A DNA stretch of 64,000 nucleotides. It comes from Nocardioides marinisabuli. GTDB lineage: Bacteria > Actinomycetota > Actinomycetes > Propionibacteriales > Nocardioidaceae. The stretch covers positions 372,001 through 436,000 of the forward strand of contig NZ_CP059163.1 in assembly GCF_013466785.1 (NCBI RefSeq), given 5' to 3'. The translations under genes were made by a program, and so were the position numbers. The notes beneath the pieces were generated by a model, which was given only the letters and a program-made list of their open reading frames with translations, had not been told where the DNA came from and did not search any database. Below, piece after piece: positions 35,453-44,864 of this stretch; within the stretch, counting starts at the first letter, position 1; the number at the start of each line of letters is the position of its first letter.

Positions 35453-36855
35453 GAGCCGTCACCGTCGGCGCCGACCTGCTCGGCGACGCCCTCGAGGCCC
35501 AGGCGGTGGGGGTGCAGCGGGTCGACTGGCGCCCGCCGATGCCCGGCACCGAGGACGACCTGGCCACCGTCGTCCTCGACCCGTTGCGCGCCGACGCCGA
35601 CGCCCGCGCGGTGCAGGCCGTGCTCGACACCACCGCCGTCCTCGTCGACGTGCTGCCGGCCGCCGAGGCGATCGGCCTGGAGCGCGGGCAGTTCCTGCAC
35701 GCCGGGCCCCCGCTGACCTGGGAGCGGGCCTCCGGTCCGATGCGCGGCGCCCTGATGGGGGCGGCGGCCCTGGAGGGCCTGGTCGACGACCCCGACGACG
35801 CCCCGGCCCTCTTCGAGTCCGGGGCCGCGACGTTCGAGCCCTGCCACCACCACGCCGCGGTCGGCCCGATGGCCGGCGTCGTGGCGCCGAGCATGTGGAT
35901 GTTCGTGCTCGAGGACCCCGTGACCGGTCGCCGCACCCACTGCACCCTCAACGAGGGGCTGGGCAAGGTGCTGCGCTACGGCGCCTACTCCCCCGAGGTG
36001 CTCACCCGCCTGCGCTGGATGGGCGACGTGCTCGGCCCGCTGCTGCAGGGCGCGGTGCGGGCGGTGCGCGACGGGCAGGGGCCGGTCGACGTCAGCGGCG
36101 TGCTGACCCAGATGCTGCAGATGGGCGACGAGGCCCACAACCGCAACCGCGCCGGCACCCTGATGCTCCTGCGCGACCTGGCCCCTGCCCTGGTGGCCGG
36201 CACCGAGCGCGGCAGCAGCGCCGCGGACGTCGCCGAGGTGCTGCGCTTCGTCGGCGGCAACGACCACTTCTTCCTCAACCTCGCCATGCCCGCCTGCAAG
36301 CTCGCGCTCGACGCCGCCCGCGGCACCGAGGGCTCGGCGATGGTGGTCGCGATGGCGCGCAACGGCACCGACTTCGGCATCCAGGTCGCCGGCACCGGCG
36401 ACGAGTGGTTCACCGGGCCCGCGCAGGTCGCCGACGGGCTGTTCCTGGGCGACTACGGCCCCGACGACGCCAACCCCGACATCGGCGACTCCGCCATCAC
36501 CGAGACCGCCGGCATCGGCGGCTTCGCGATGGCCACCGCGCCCGCCATCGTGCGCCTGGTCGGCGGCACCGTGCCCGACGCCCTGGCCACCACCCGCCGG
36601 ATGCACGAGATCACCCTGGCCGAGCACCCGCGCTGGGCGGTGCCGGTGCTCGACTTCCAGGGCACCCCGACCGGCATCGACGTGACCCGGGTGTGCCGCA
36701 CCGGCGTGCTCCCCCAGATCAACACCGGCATGGCGGGCCGGGTCGCCGGCACCGGCCAGGTCGGCGCCGGGCTGGTCACCCCGCCCGCCGAGGTGTTCCC
36801 CGCCGCGCTGGCCCGGCTGGCCCGGCTCAGCCGCGAGCGGGCGAGCGGGGCATGA
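35449..36855 (+). CDS. DUF1116 protein (AllG/YlbE-like oxamate carbamoyltransferase subunit)
   Basis: A 468-residue DUF1116 protein, the family of E. coli YlbE (AllG). The start VQRVDWRPPMPGTEDDLA matches the family's VdWrPP opening. Conserved blocks follow: LHAGPPLTWERASGPMRGAL, FEPCHHHAAVGPMAGVV, THCTLNEGLGKVLRYGAY, MGDEAHNRNRAGT, FVGGNDHFFLNLAMPACK, MARNGTDFGIQVAGTGDEWF and the late GVLPQINTGMAGR. The many invariant His/Asn/Asp residues suggest a catalytic role in carbamoyl transfer. The ATG overlaps the fdrA stop. The 3' end overlaps the convergent ATL gene by 29 bases. Confidence 0.9.
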   Translation: MRAVTVGADLLGDALEAQAVGVQRVDWRPPMPGTEDDLATVVLDPLRADADARAVQAVLDTTAVLVDVLPAAEAIGLERGQFLHAGPPLTWERASGPMRGALMGAAALEGLVDDPDDAPALFESGAATFEPCHHHAAVGPMAGVVAPSMWMFVLEDPVTGRRTHCTLNEGLGKVLRYGAYSPEVLTRLRWMGDVLGPLLQGAVRAVRDGQGPVDVSGVLTQMLQMGDEAHNRNRAGTLMLLRDLAPALVAGTERGSSAADVAEVLRFVGGNDHFFLNLAMPACKLALDAARGTEGSAMVVAMARNGTDFGIQVAGTGDEWFTGPAQVADGLFLGDYGPDDANPDIGDSAITETAGIGGFAMATAPAIVRLVGGTVPDALATTRRMHEITLAEHPRWAVPVLDFQGTPTGIDVTRVCRTGVLPQINTGMAGRVAGTGQVGAGLVTPPAEVFPAALARLARLSRERASGA

Positions 36856-37150
36856 AGAAGGCCGTCGGCAGGTCGACCCGGCCGGAGGCGCGCAGCGCGG
36901 TGCCCTCGGCCAGGTAGGCCTGGCGGGCCTCGTCGTCGTGGCTCGGCGGCAACGAGCCGTCGGCGCGCACGACCCGCCACCACGCCACCGCGGCGCCGTG
37001 GCCGGCCATCACGTTGCCGACCCGGCGCGGGCCGTAGCGGCCCACGGCCTCGGCGATCGCGCCGTACGTCGTCACCCGGCCCGGCGGCACCTGCTCGACG
37101 CACGAGAGCACGTCCTCGACGTACCGGTCGGGGTCCTCGGGGTGCCGCAC
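36827..37150 (-). CDS. MGMT-family alkyltransferase-like (ATL) protein
   Basis: A 107-residue DNA-binding protein of the O6-alkylguanine alkyltransferase-like family. It keeps the helix-turn-helix region PPGRVTTYGAIAEAVG with the Arg-finger segment RRVGNVMAGHG. The active-site PCHRV of true MGMT is replaced (VAWWRVVRADG), so there is no acceptor cysteine. ATL proteins bind O6-alkylguanine and recruit nucleotide excision repair. A homologue follows adnAB closely in mycobacteria as I recall, so this is where the conserved backbone resumes. It sits 21 bases behind an S1 protease gene on the same strand, and its 3' end overlaps the DUF1116 gene. Confidence 0.88.
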   Translation of the reverse strand: MRHPEDPDRYVEDVLSCVEQVPPGRVTTYGAIAEAVGRYGPRRVGNVMAGHGAAVAWWRVVRADGSLPPSHDDEARQAYLAEGTALRASGRVDLPTAFFMPRSPARG

Positions 37151-37171
37151 GACATCGAGCCTACCGTCGGC

Positions 37172-38053
37172 TCAGCCCAGCGGGAGCGCCGAGAAGGGCT
37201 CGGTGCCCGCGGCCAGGCGCAGACCCTTGATGCCCGAGTGCCGGCGGGCGAAGTCGAGCTCGGAGGCCAGGTCGCCGACGCCGTTGCTCAGCGGCAGCGG
37301 GGCGATGGCCACCGTCGAGAGCGTGCCGAACGCGGCGCCGTCGGCGTCGAGCAGGCCCGAGCCGGAGTCACCGGGCACGCCCGGGGTGAGGGTGTAGACG
37401 TCCCAGCTCCACTCGCCGAAGGCGCCGAGCGAGACGCCGAGCTTGGGCGAGAGCAGGGTGGTGGGGCGCAGGCTGGACTGGCCGTAGCTGTAGACCTGCG
37501 AGCCGGCGGGGGCGCCCTCGCTCGACAGCCCGGTCGGGCCGCCGAAGAACGGGACGCTGGGGTTCACCGCACCGAGGAAGCGCTTCTGCACCCGCACCAG
37601 CGCGAAGTCGTTGTAGTCACAGGTGTCGGCGTCGGTGGTGCCCAGGCGCTGCATGGTCTCCCACGAGGAGTAGGCCAGCCGACCGCGGCCCACCGTGGTG
37701 CCGCCGGAGACCAGGTTGCCGCCCTGCGCGAAGCGGACCTTGGTGCCGGTGGGCAGGCTCGGGGTGTCGCAGCCGCTGGTGTCGGTGGCCTCCCCCAGCC
37801 CGGCGCAGTGCGCGGCGTAGCCGACGTAGACCCGCCCGCGCCTGTCGGTGTAGACGAAGTTGGCGGTGCACTGCGCACCGTCGGTGTACATCTGCACGCC
37901 CGGGGTGATGGTGGCCTCCGAGGCCGGGGCCCAGTCCTGGAACCGGCGGGCGGTCGCCGCCCCGGCGCTCGCGGGCAGCAGCAGCGGGGCGACCAGGAGC
38001 GCCAGCAGGGCGAGGACGACGGAGGTGCGAGCGGTCGCGGGTCGGGTGCGCAT
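37172..38053 (-). CDS. Secreted trypsin-like (S1) serine protease, copy 1
   Basis: A 293-residue exported protease with a Sec signal peptide (residues 1-33, ending SAGAATA). The catalytic triad is visible as His in VGYAAHCAG (about 80), Asp in DYNDFALVRV (about 152) and Ser in TPGVPGDSGSGLL (about 234). Three further cysteines (QC, GC, TC) suggest disulfides. It is a clear paralogue of the next gene upstream (shared TITPGVQMYTDGAQC and AYSSWETMQ/RTM blocks), so the two arose by tandem duplication. A strong hairpin separates them. Substrate unknown. Confidence 0.9.
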   Translation of the reverse strand: MRTRPATARTSVVLALLALLVAPLLLPASAGAATARRFQDWAPASEATITPGVQMYTDGAQCTANFVYTDRRGRVYVGYAAHCAGLGEATDTSGCDTPSLPTGTKVRFAQGGNLVSGGTTVGRGRLAYSSWETMQRLGTTDADTCDYNDFALVRVQKRFLGAVNPSVPFFGGPTGLSSEGAPAGSQVYSYGQSSLRPTTLLSPKLGVSLGAFGEWSWDVYTLTPGVPGDSGSGLLDADGAAFGTLSTVAIAPLPLSNGVGDLASELDFARRHSGIKGLRLAAGTEPFSALPLG

Positions 38054-38068
38054 GCCCCTCCAACGAGC

Positions 38069-38102
38069 GATGCCCCCGCTCGGCTACGCGAGCGGGGGCA
38101 TC
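38069..38102 (-). terminator. Strong hairpin between the two S1 protease genes
   Basis: A near-perfect inverted repeat, GATGCCCCCGCTC against GAGCGGGGGCATC, with a short loop, lies 20 bases past the stop of the upstream protease gene on the minus strand. It would end that transcript and leave copy 1 with its own promoter in the remaining short gap. Confidence 0.75.
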
Positions 38103-38122
38103 GGACGGAGGGCGGTGCCGGA

Positions 38123-39013
38123 TCAGAGCAGCGGCGAGAAGGGCTCGGTGCCCAGGGCCAGCTCGAGGCCGGCGATGCCGGAGTGCTGCTGGGCGAACTC
38201 GAGCTCGCGCTGCAGGTCGCCGATGTTGTTCGACAGCGGCAGCGGCGCCAGGCCGAGGGTCGACAGGGTGCCGATCGCCTCGCCGCTCTCGCTCACGAAC
38301 GCCGAGCCCGAGTCGCCGGGGACACCCGGGGTCACGGTGTAGAGCGGGTGGCTCCAGCCCTCGTCGCCGGCGCTGTCACCGAGGCTGGTGCCGGTCTTGG
38401 GCGAGAGCGGCTCGAGGCCGAAGCGCAGGCTGGAGTTGCCGTAGCTGTAGACCCGGTCGCCGGCGGCGGTGCCGTCGGTGTCGATGCCGGTCGGGCCGCC
38501 CCAGAACGGGATGCTCGGGTTGACCTTGGACACGTCGGCCGCGTCCACCTTGACCAGCGCGAAGTCGTTGTAGGCGCAGGCGTTCTCGTCGGTGGTGCCG
38601 ATGTCGCGCATCGTGCGCCACGAGGAGTAGGCCAGCTCGCCGCTGCCGAGCTGGGTGCCGGAGCTGATCAGGCTGCCGCCCTTGCGGAAGGTGACCTCGG
38701 TGCCCAGCGGGACCGAGTCGTTGAGGCAGCCGTTGGTGTCGGTCGCCGCTCCCATGCCCGCGCAGTGCGCGGCGTAGCCGAGGTAGACGTTGGCGGAGGC
38801 GTCGGTGAAGACGAAGTTCGAGGTGCACTGCGAGCCGTCGGTGTACATCTGCGTGCCGGGCGTGATGGTCGCCTGGTCGGCAGGTGCCCAGGTCGGCGCG
38901 GCGACGGCGGGGGCCGAGGTCGCGGCAGCGGCGCCGAGTCCGGTCGCGGCGAGCACGGCGAGGGCGCCGGTGGCGCGGCGCACGGTCGAGGCAGTGGTGC
39001 TGGCGGTCTTCAT
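38123..39013 (-). CDS. Secreted trypsin-like (S1) serine protease, copy 2
   Basis: A 296-residue exported protease, paralogous to copy 1. The ATG at 39011-39013 follows a good GGAGGACC ribosome site, so the longer upstream extension is not used. Signal peptide residues 1-41 end APAVAAP. The triad is His in LGYAAHCAG, Asp in AYNDFALVKV and Ser in TPGVPGDSGSAFV. The spacing of cysteines matches copy 1. The C-terminus GTEPFSPLL parallels copy 1's GTEPFSALPLG. The pair interrupts the otherwise housekeeping backbone between ATL and moeZ. Confidence 0.92.
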   Translation of the reverse strand: MKTASTTASTVRRATGALAVLAATGLGAAAATSAPAVAAPTWAPADQATITPGTQMYTDGSQCTSNFVFTDASANVYLGYAAHCAGMGAATDTNGCLNDSVPLGTEVTFRKGGSLISSGTQLGSGELAYSSWRTMRDIGTTDENACAYNDFALVKVDAADVSKVNPSIPFWGGPTGIDTDGTAAGDRVYSYGNSSLRFGLEPLSPKTGTSLGDSAGDEGWSHPLYTVTPGVPGDSGSAFVSESGEAIGTLSTLGLAPLPLSNNIGDLQRELEFAQQHSGIAGLELALGTEPFSPLL

Positions 39014-39100
39014 CGAGAAAGGTCCTCCCAGTAGTGGACGGTGGCCGACCCCGAGACGGGGACCACCTGGAACGCACAACGACGCACCTCCACAAGAGTT

Positions 39101-39134
39101 ACGCCCGGGTAGTCGGAGATGACTACCCGGGCGT
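39101..39134 (-). terminator. Perfect 14-bp hairpin downstream of moeZ
   Basis: ACGCCCGGGTAGTC (39101-39114) pairs exactly with GACTACCCGGGCGT (39121-39134) across the loop GGAGAT, 29 bases after the moeZ stop on the minus strand. A further GTGACTACC copy sits between it and the stop. It may instead be an operator of the protease gene. Confidence 0.7.
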
Positions 39135-39163
39135 GACCCGATGTGACTACCTGAGCGAGGCTC

Positions 39164-40363
39164 TCAGTACGACGGCTGGCTGGGGTCGACCTGGTTGACC
39201 CACGCCACCACGCCGCCGCCGACGTGCACGCTGTCGTCGAAGCCGGCGCCCTTGAGCACCGCGAGCGCCTCGGCCGAGCGCACGCCCGACTTGCAGTGCA
39301 GCACCACCTGCTTGTCCGAGGGCAGCTCGCCCAGGGCGTTGCCGTTGAGGAACTCGCCCTTGGGGATCAGCACCGAGCCGGGGATCCGGTTGATCTCGTA
39401 CTCGTTGGGCTCGCGCACGTCGACCAGCACGAAGTCGCGCTCGCCCTTCTCGCGCTCGGCCAGCATCGTCTCGAGCTGGGTGACCGAGATCGTCGAGCCG
39501 GCCGCGGCGTCGGCGGCGTCCTCGGAGATCGCGCCGCAGAAGGCGTCGTAGTCGATGAGCCCGGTGACGTCGGCGTCCGGGCCGCACAGGCGGCAGGCCG
39601 GGTCCTTGCGCACCTTGAGCTTGCGCCACTCCAGCTCGAGGGCGTCGTAGATCACGAGCTTGCCGATCGCCGGGTCGCCGGCGCCGGTGAGCAGCTTGAT
39701 GGCCTCGTTGACCTGGATCGAGCCGATCGAGGCGCACAGCACGCCCAGCACGCCGCCCTCGGCGCAGCTCGGCACCATGCCCGGCGGCGGCGGCTCGGGG
39801 TAGAGGCAGCGGTAGCAGGGGGCGTCCTCGGCCAGCGACGGCGCGAAGACCGAGGCCTGGCCGTCGAAGCGGTAGATCGAGCCCCACACGTAGGGGATCC
39901 CGAGGAAGTACGCCGCGTCGTTGACCATGTAGCGGGTCGCGAAGTTGTCGGTGCCGTCGACGATCAGGTCGTAGCCTCGGAAGACGTCCATCACGTTGTC
40001 GTTGTCGAGGCGCTCCTCGTGCAGCACCACCTCGACGTACGGGTTGGCCTCGGCGATGGACTCCTTGGCCGAGACGGCCTTGGACTTCCCGATGTCGGAC
40101 TGGGTGTGGATGATCTGGCGCTGCAGGTTCGACTCGTCGACCTCGTCGAACTCGGCGATGCCGAGGGTGCCGACGCCGGCGGCGGCCAGGTAGAGCAGGG
40201 CGGGGCTGCCGAGGCCGCCCGCCCCGATGACGAGCACCTTGGCGTTCTTCAGCCGCTTCTGACCGGTCATCCCGACGTCGGGGATGATCAGGTGCCGGCT
40301 GTAGCGGCGGACCTCGTCGACGGTCAGCTCGGCTGCCGGCTCCACGAGTGCTGGGTAGGTCAC
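39164..40363 (-). CDS. moeZ: Adenylyltransferase/sulfurtransferase MoeZ
   Basis: A 399-residue two-domain enzyme that adenylates sulfur-carrier proteins (MoaD, ThiS, CysO types) and transfers sulfur to them for molybdopterin, thiamine or cysteine synthesis. The E1-like domain (1-270) has VIGAGGLGSPALLYLAAAG, DEVDESNLQRQI, the catalytic DGTDNFATRY and two zinc CxxC pairs (CYRC, CRLC). The C-terminal rhodanese domain (about 285-399) carries the active-site loop LHCKSGVRS. A GTG start (40361-40363) gives the conserved early block VRRYSRHLIIPDVGMTG. Useful here, as the molybdenum hydroxylase in the island needs molybdopterin. Divergent from the TetR gene. Confidence 0.95.
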   Translation of the reverse strand: MTYPALVEPAAELTVDEVRRYSRHLIIPDVGMTGQKRLKNAKVLVIGAGGLGSPALLYLAAAGVGTLGIAEFDEVDESNLQRQIIHTQSDIGKSKAVSAKESIAEANPYVEVVLHEERLDNDNVMDVFRGYDLIVDGTDNFATRYMVNDAAYFLGIPYVWGSIYRFDGQASVFAPSLAEDAPCYRCLYPEPPPPGMVPSCAEGGVLGVLCASIGSIQVNEAIKLLTGAGDPAIGKLVIYDALELEWRKLKVRKDPACRLCGPDADVTGLIDYDAFCGAISEDAADAAAGSTISVTQLETMLAEREKGERDFVLVDVREPNEYEINRIPGSVLIPKGEFLNGNALGELPSDKQVVLHCKSGVRSAEALAVLKGAGFDDSVHVGGGVVAWVNQVDPSQPSY

Positions 40364-40507
40364 TGCTGGGCTCCTCGATCGGTTCGCGGGGTGCTGCGAT
40401 GGTCTCGCTGGACGCAACAGCCTGTCGTCGCGTCCTGTTCCCTCGGCGCTGCCCATCGTGCTCCCGACCCGTCCGGCACCCCGCGCCGTCCCGTCATCCG
40501 GACCGTC

Positions 40508-40523
40508 CCTACCGCGGGGTAGG
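40508..40523. promoter_or_regulatory. Candidate TetR operator dyad in the moeZ/tetR intergenic region
   Basis: A perfect dyad CCTACC-GCGG-GGTAGG lies 53 bases upstream of the TetR-family gene start, overlapping a weak -10-like TAGGCT. Position and symmetry fit an autoregulatory site; nothing else supports it. Confidence 0.35.
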
Positions 40524-40575
40524 CTCGCGCCGCACGTGAAGGACACCACCACCGCACCCCTCGAGGAGGGCAGTC

Positions 40576-41229
40576 GTGCCAGCTGGTCAGTACGACGTCG
40601 ACGCCGGCGCCGAGGCGCCTTCCCGGCAGCGCGGGGCACGCATGCCGCGCCGCGAGCGACGCGCCCAGCTGCTCGACTCCGCGCTCGGGGTCTTCGTGGC
40701 CTCGGGCTACCACGCCGCCGCGATGGACGACATCGCCGAGCGGGCTGGGGTCTCCAAGCCGGTGCTCTACCAGCACTTCCCCGGCAAGATGGACCTCTAC
40801 CTCGCGCTGCTCGACATCGCGTGCGACCAGGTCATCGAGAACTGCCGCGCCGCGCTGGCCTCGACCCCCGACAACAAGCAGCGCGTGGCCGCGACCATCG
40901 ACGCCTTCTACGACTACGTCGCCGACGACAACGGCGCCTTCCGGCTGGTCTTCGAGTCCGACCTGACCAACGAGGCGGCCGTGCGCCAGCTCGTCGACCG
41001 GGTCACCACCGAGTGCGCGGCGATGATCGCCGAGGTGATCCGCGACGACACCGGCCTGCCCGACGAGGCCTCGCGGCTGCTGGCCGTCTCCCTGGTGGGA
41101 ATGGCTCAGGTCAGCGCACGGTTCTGGCTCAACGACACCGCGGGCATCGACCGCGCTGACGCCACCGCGCTCATCACGGGCTTGGCCTGGCGGGGCATCC
41201 GCGGCTACCCCAAGACCGACGAGCACTGA
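40576..41229 (+). CDS. TetR/AcrR family transcriptional regulator
   Basis: A 217-residue repressor-type regulator. The helix-turn-helix is at about residues 28-74 (RRAQLLDSALGVFVASGYHAAAM, AERAGVSKPVLYQHFPGKMDLYLALL), followed by an all-helical ligand domain. A GTG start sits 7 bases after GAGGAGGGC. It directly precedes the DUF3107 gene (31 bases), the arrangement conserved across actinobacteria. The ligand is unknown; in mycobacteria the homologue is encoded in the same block beside moeZ. Confidence 0.92.
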   Translation: MPAGQYDVDAGAEAPSRQRGARMPRRERRAQLLDSALGVFVASGYHAAAMDDIAERAGVSKPVLYQHFPGKMDLYLALLDIACDQVIENCRAALASTPDNKQRVAATIDAFYDYVADDNGAFRLVFESDLTNEAAVRQLVDRVTTECAAMIAEVIRDDTGLPDEASRLLAVSLVGMAQVSARFWLNDTAGIDRADATALITGLAWRGIRGYPKTDEH

Positions 41230-41260
41230 GATCCAGCAGCACCCAACAGGAGGAGGACCC

Positions 41261-41482
41261 GTGGAGGTCAAGATCGGCATCCAGCAGGCCCAGCGCGAGC
41301 TGAGCGTCGAGACCGACGAGACGGCCGAGCAGGTGCAGCAGCAGGTCGCCGCCGCCGTCGAGTCCGGTGGCGTCGTGACCCTGACCGACACCAAGGGCCG
41401 CACCGTGCTGGTGCCCGCCGCCAAGCTCGCCTACGTCGAGATCGGCACCGCGACCGTCGGGACGGTCGGCTTCCGCAGCTGA
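41261..41482 (+). CDS. DUF3107 domain protein
   Basis: A 73-residue actinobacterial protein of unknown function (the M. tuberculosis TB9.4 family as I recall). It is full length: VKIGIQQAQRELSVET, a helical AEQVQQQVAAAVESG and a C-terminal RTVLVPAAKLAYVEIG with VGFRS at the end. A GTG start follows a strong AGGAGGAGG site. It lies 31 bases behind the TetR gene and is probably co-transcribed with it. It converges with the ferritin-like gene, 28 bases from stop to stop. Confidence 0.92.
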   Translation: MEVKIGIQQAQRELSVETDETAEQVQQQVAAAVESGGVVTLTDTKGRTVLVPAAKLAYVEIGTATVGTVGFRS

Positions 41483-41510
41483 GCAGGAGGCGTACCGGGC
41501 GGGTCCGGGC

Positions 41511-42236
41511 TCAGGCGTCGAGCCCGAGCTCGGACATCCGCTCGGTGTGCCGCTCGGTGAGCCGGGCGAACATCCGCCCCAGCGCTGCCAGGTCCAGGCC
41601 CGGGCGGTCCACCCCGCCGGCGAGCAGCGCCGAGAGCGCCTCGCGCTCGGCGGCCACGCTCTGCGCCTGGATCAGCGCCTCCCCCATCAGCCGGCGCCCC
41701 CACAGGGCCAGCCGGCCGCCCAGGCGGTGGTCGCGCGCGATCGCCGCCCGCACCCGGTCGACCACGAAGGCGGCGTGCGGGCCCTCCTCCAGCGAGGAGA
41801 GCACCAGCTCGCGGGTGCCCGCGTCGAGGTACGCCGCGATCTCGCGGTAGAAGTCGTCGGCCAGCCCGTCGCCGACGAAGGCCTTGACCAGGCCCTCGTA
41901 CCAGTCCGAGGGCGCGGTGTGCTCGTGGAACTGGTCGATGGCCGCACCGAAGGGCGCCATCGCCACGAACGGGTCGGCGCCCAGCTCGCGCAGGCGCCCG
42001 TGCAGGCGCTCGACGCGCCCCAGCTCGCCGGCCGCCATCTGCGCGATGGCCACCTTGTCCTCCAGCGTGGGCGCGAGCTTGGCGTCCTCGGCCAGCCGCT
42101 CGAAGGCCGAGATCTCGCCGTACGAGAGCACGCCCAGCAGGTCGACGACCGCCTCGCGGTAGGCGGGGTCGGCGAGCGCCAGCTCGGCCTCGCGCGCCCG
42201 GGAGACGGGCGTGTCGCCGGCCTGGGATTCAGTCAT
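41511..42236 (-). CDS. Ferritin-like fold protein (MiaE/hydroxylase-like)
   Basis: A 241-residue all-helical protein with candidate di-iron ligands: E in GVLSYGEISAFERL, E in AAGELGRVERLH, D/H in AAIDQFHEHT, then EGLVKAFVGDGLADDFYREIA and EEGPHAAFVV. This is the ferritin-like family found beside RhlE in mycobacteria (Rv3210c type). It is distantly like tRNA-(ms2io6A) hydroxylase MiaE, but tRNA modification is only a guess. Divergent from the RNA helicase gene, convergent with DUF3107. The ATG at 42234-42236 is clear. Confidence 0.85.
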   Translation of the reverse strand: MTESQAGDTPVSRAREAELALADPAYREAVVDLLGVLSYGEISAFERLAEDAKLAPTLEDKVAIAQMAAGELGRVERLHGRLRELGADPFVAMAPFGAAIDQFHEHTAPSDWYEGLVKAFVGDGLADDFYREIAAYLDAGTRELVLSSLEEGPHAAFVVDRVRAAIARDHRLGGRLALWGRRLMGEALIQAQSVAAEREALSALLAGGVDRPGLDLAALGRMFARLTERHTERMSELGLDA

Positions 42237-42439
42237 GCGCGCACCCTACCGATACCCTGGGCCCATCGAGCGCTGCGCCGGTGCCGCCACGAGCGGGCAC
42301 CCGGGCACGGCGCCGAGGCGGGAAACCACCCGCCAGCATGTGCGCGGCAGACGCGCCAGCGAGCTTTCCGAGTCCGCCGGGTCCGCCGCTCCGAGCCACC
42401 CGGCCCACCGCGGCTGACGACGAAAGCAGACATACCGAC

Positions 42440-43948
<1,509 letters not shown>

Positions 43949-43969
43949 GCCGACCCGGCCCATATCTCT

Positions 43970-44021
43970 CACTGACCCGGCCCGAACCTCCCCTCAGGGG
44001 GAAGTTCGGGCCGGGTCAGTG
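43970..44021. terminator. Nested bidirectional hairpin between rhlE and the ParA gene
   Basis: An 18-bp perfect stem (CACTGACCCGGCCCGAAC against GTTCGGGCCGGGTCAGTG) is nested in a second pair GACCCGGCC (43952-43960)/GGCCGGGTC (44031-44039). The outer arm overlaps the ParA stop. It fills the gap between two convergent genes. Confidence 0.8.
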
Positions 44022-44037
44022 CGATATTTAGGCCGGG

Positions 44038-44802
44038 TCAGCGCTGCGAGCGGGTGACCAGGTTGGCGGCCGCCTCGCGGTAGGCCTTGGCGCCCTTGCT
44101 GGTGCGGCTGGTGGCCAGGATCGAGCGGCCGGCGGCGGGCGCCTCGGCGAACTTGATCGTCTTGGGGATCGGCGGCTCGACGACCTCGAGGTCGTAGGTC
44201 TCCGAGATCGTGTCGAGCACGGTGCGCGCGTGGTTGGTGCGCCCGTCGTACAGCGTCGGCAGCACGCCCCAGACCTCGAGACCGCGGTTGGTGAAGCGGC
44301 GCACGTCGTGGACGGTGTCGAGCAGCTGGCCCACGCCGCGGTGCGAGAGCGTCTCGCACTGCAGCGGCACCAGCACGCCGTCGGCGGCGGTGAGCGCGGC
44401 GACGGTGAGCACGCCGAGCGAGGGCGGGCAGTCCAGGAGCACCCAGTCGTAGGCGCCGTCGAGGTCCTCGATGACGCCACGGACGACGTGCTCGCGCCCG
44501 GTGCGGGTCAGCAGGTCGGCCTCGGCACGGGCCAGCTCGATGGTCGCCGGCAGCAGGGCGACGCCGTCGTCGGTCTCGATGATCACCTCGCTCGCGTCGA
44601 CGCCGCGGGTCAGCACGTGGTGCACCGACGTCTCGAGGTCCTCGGGGTCGATGCCCAGCGAGAAGGTCAGGCAGGCCTGGGGGTCGAGGTCGACCAGCAG
44701 GACCCGGTGGCCCAGCTCGGCGAGCGCGGCGCCCAGGGAGGCCACGGACGTCGTCTTGGCGACGCCGCCCTTCTGGTTGGCGACGGCGAGTGTGGTGGTC
44801 AT
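44038..44802 (-). CDS. ParA family ATPase
   Basis: A 254-residue deviant Walker-type ATPase. Walker A is NQKGGVAKTTS (residues 9-19), the A' block is VLLVDLDPQACLTFSLG, and the switch region is WVLLDCPPSLGVLTVAAL. IPKTIKFAEAPAAGRSIL is the usual late block. No parB or parS sites are beside it, and in mycobacteria an orphan ParA-like gene (Rv3213c as I recall) sits in the same position near rhlE, so this is a Soj-like orphan rather than the chromosomal partition gene. Convergent with rhlE; divergent from the SDR gene with 62 bases between. Confidence 0.93.
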   Translation of the reverse strand: MTTTLAVANQKGGVAKTTSVASLGAALAELGHRVLLVDLDPQACLTFSLGIDPEDLETSVHHVLTRGVDASEVIIETDDGVALLPATIELARAEADLLTRTGREHVVRGVIEDLDGAYDWVLLDCPPSLGVLTVAALTAADGVLVPLQCETLSHRGVGQLLDTVHDVRRFTNRGLEVWGVLPTLYDGRTNHARTVLDTISETYDLEVVEPPIPKTIKFAEAPAAGRSILATSRTSKGAKAYREAAANLVTRSQR

Positions 44803-44864
44803 CGGGCCACATCATGCCCGATCCGGGCCTGCCACCGCGGGGACACACCTGTTCTACTGCTCCC

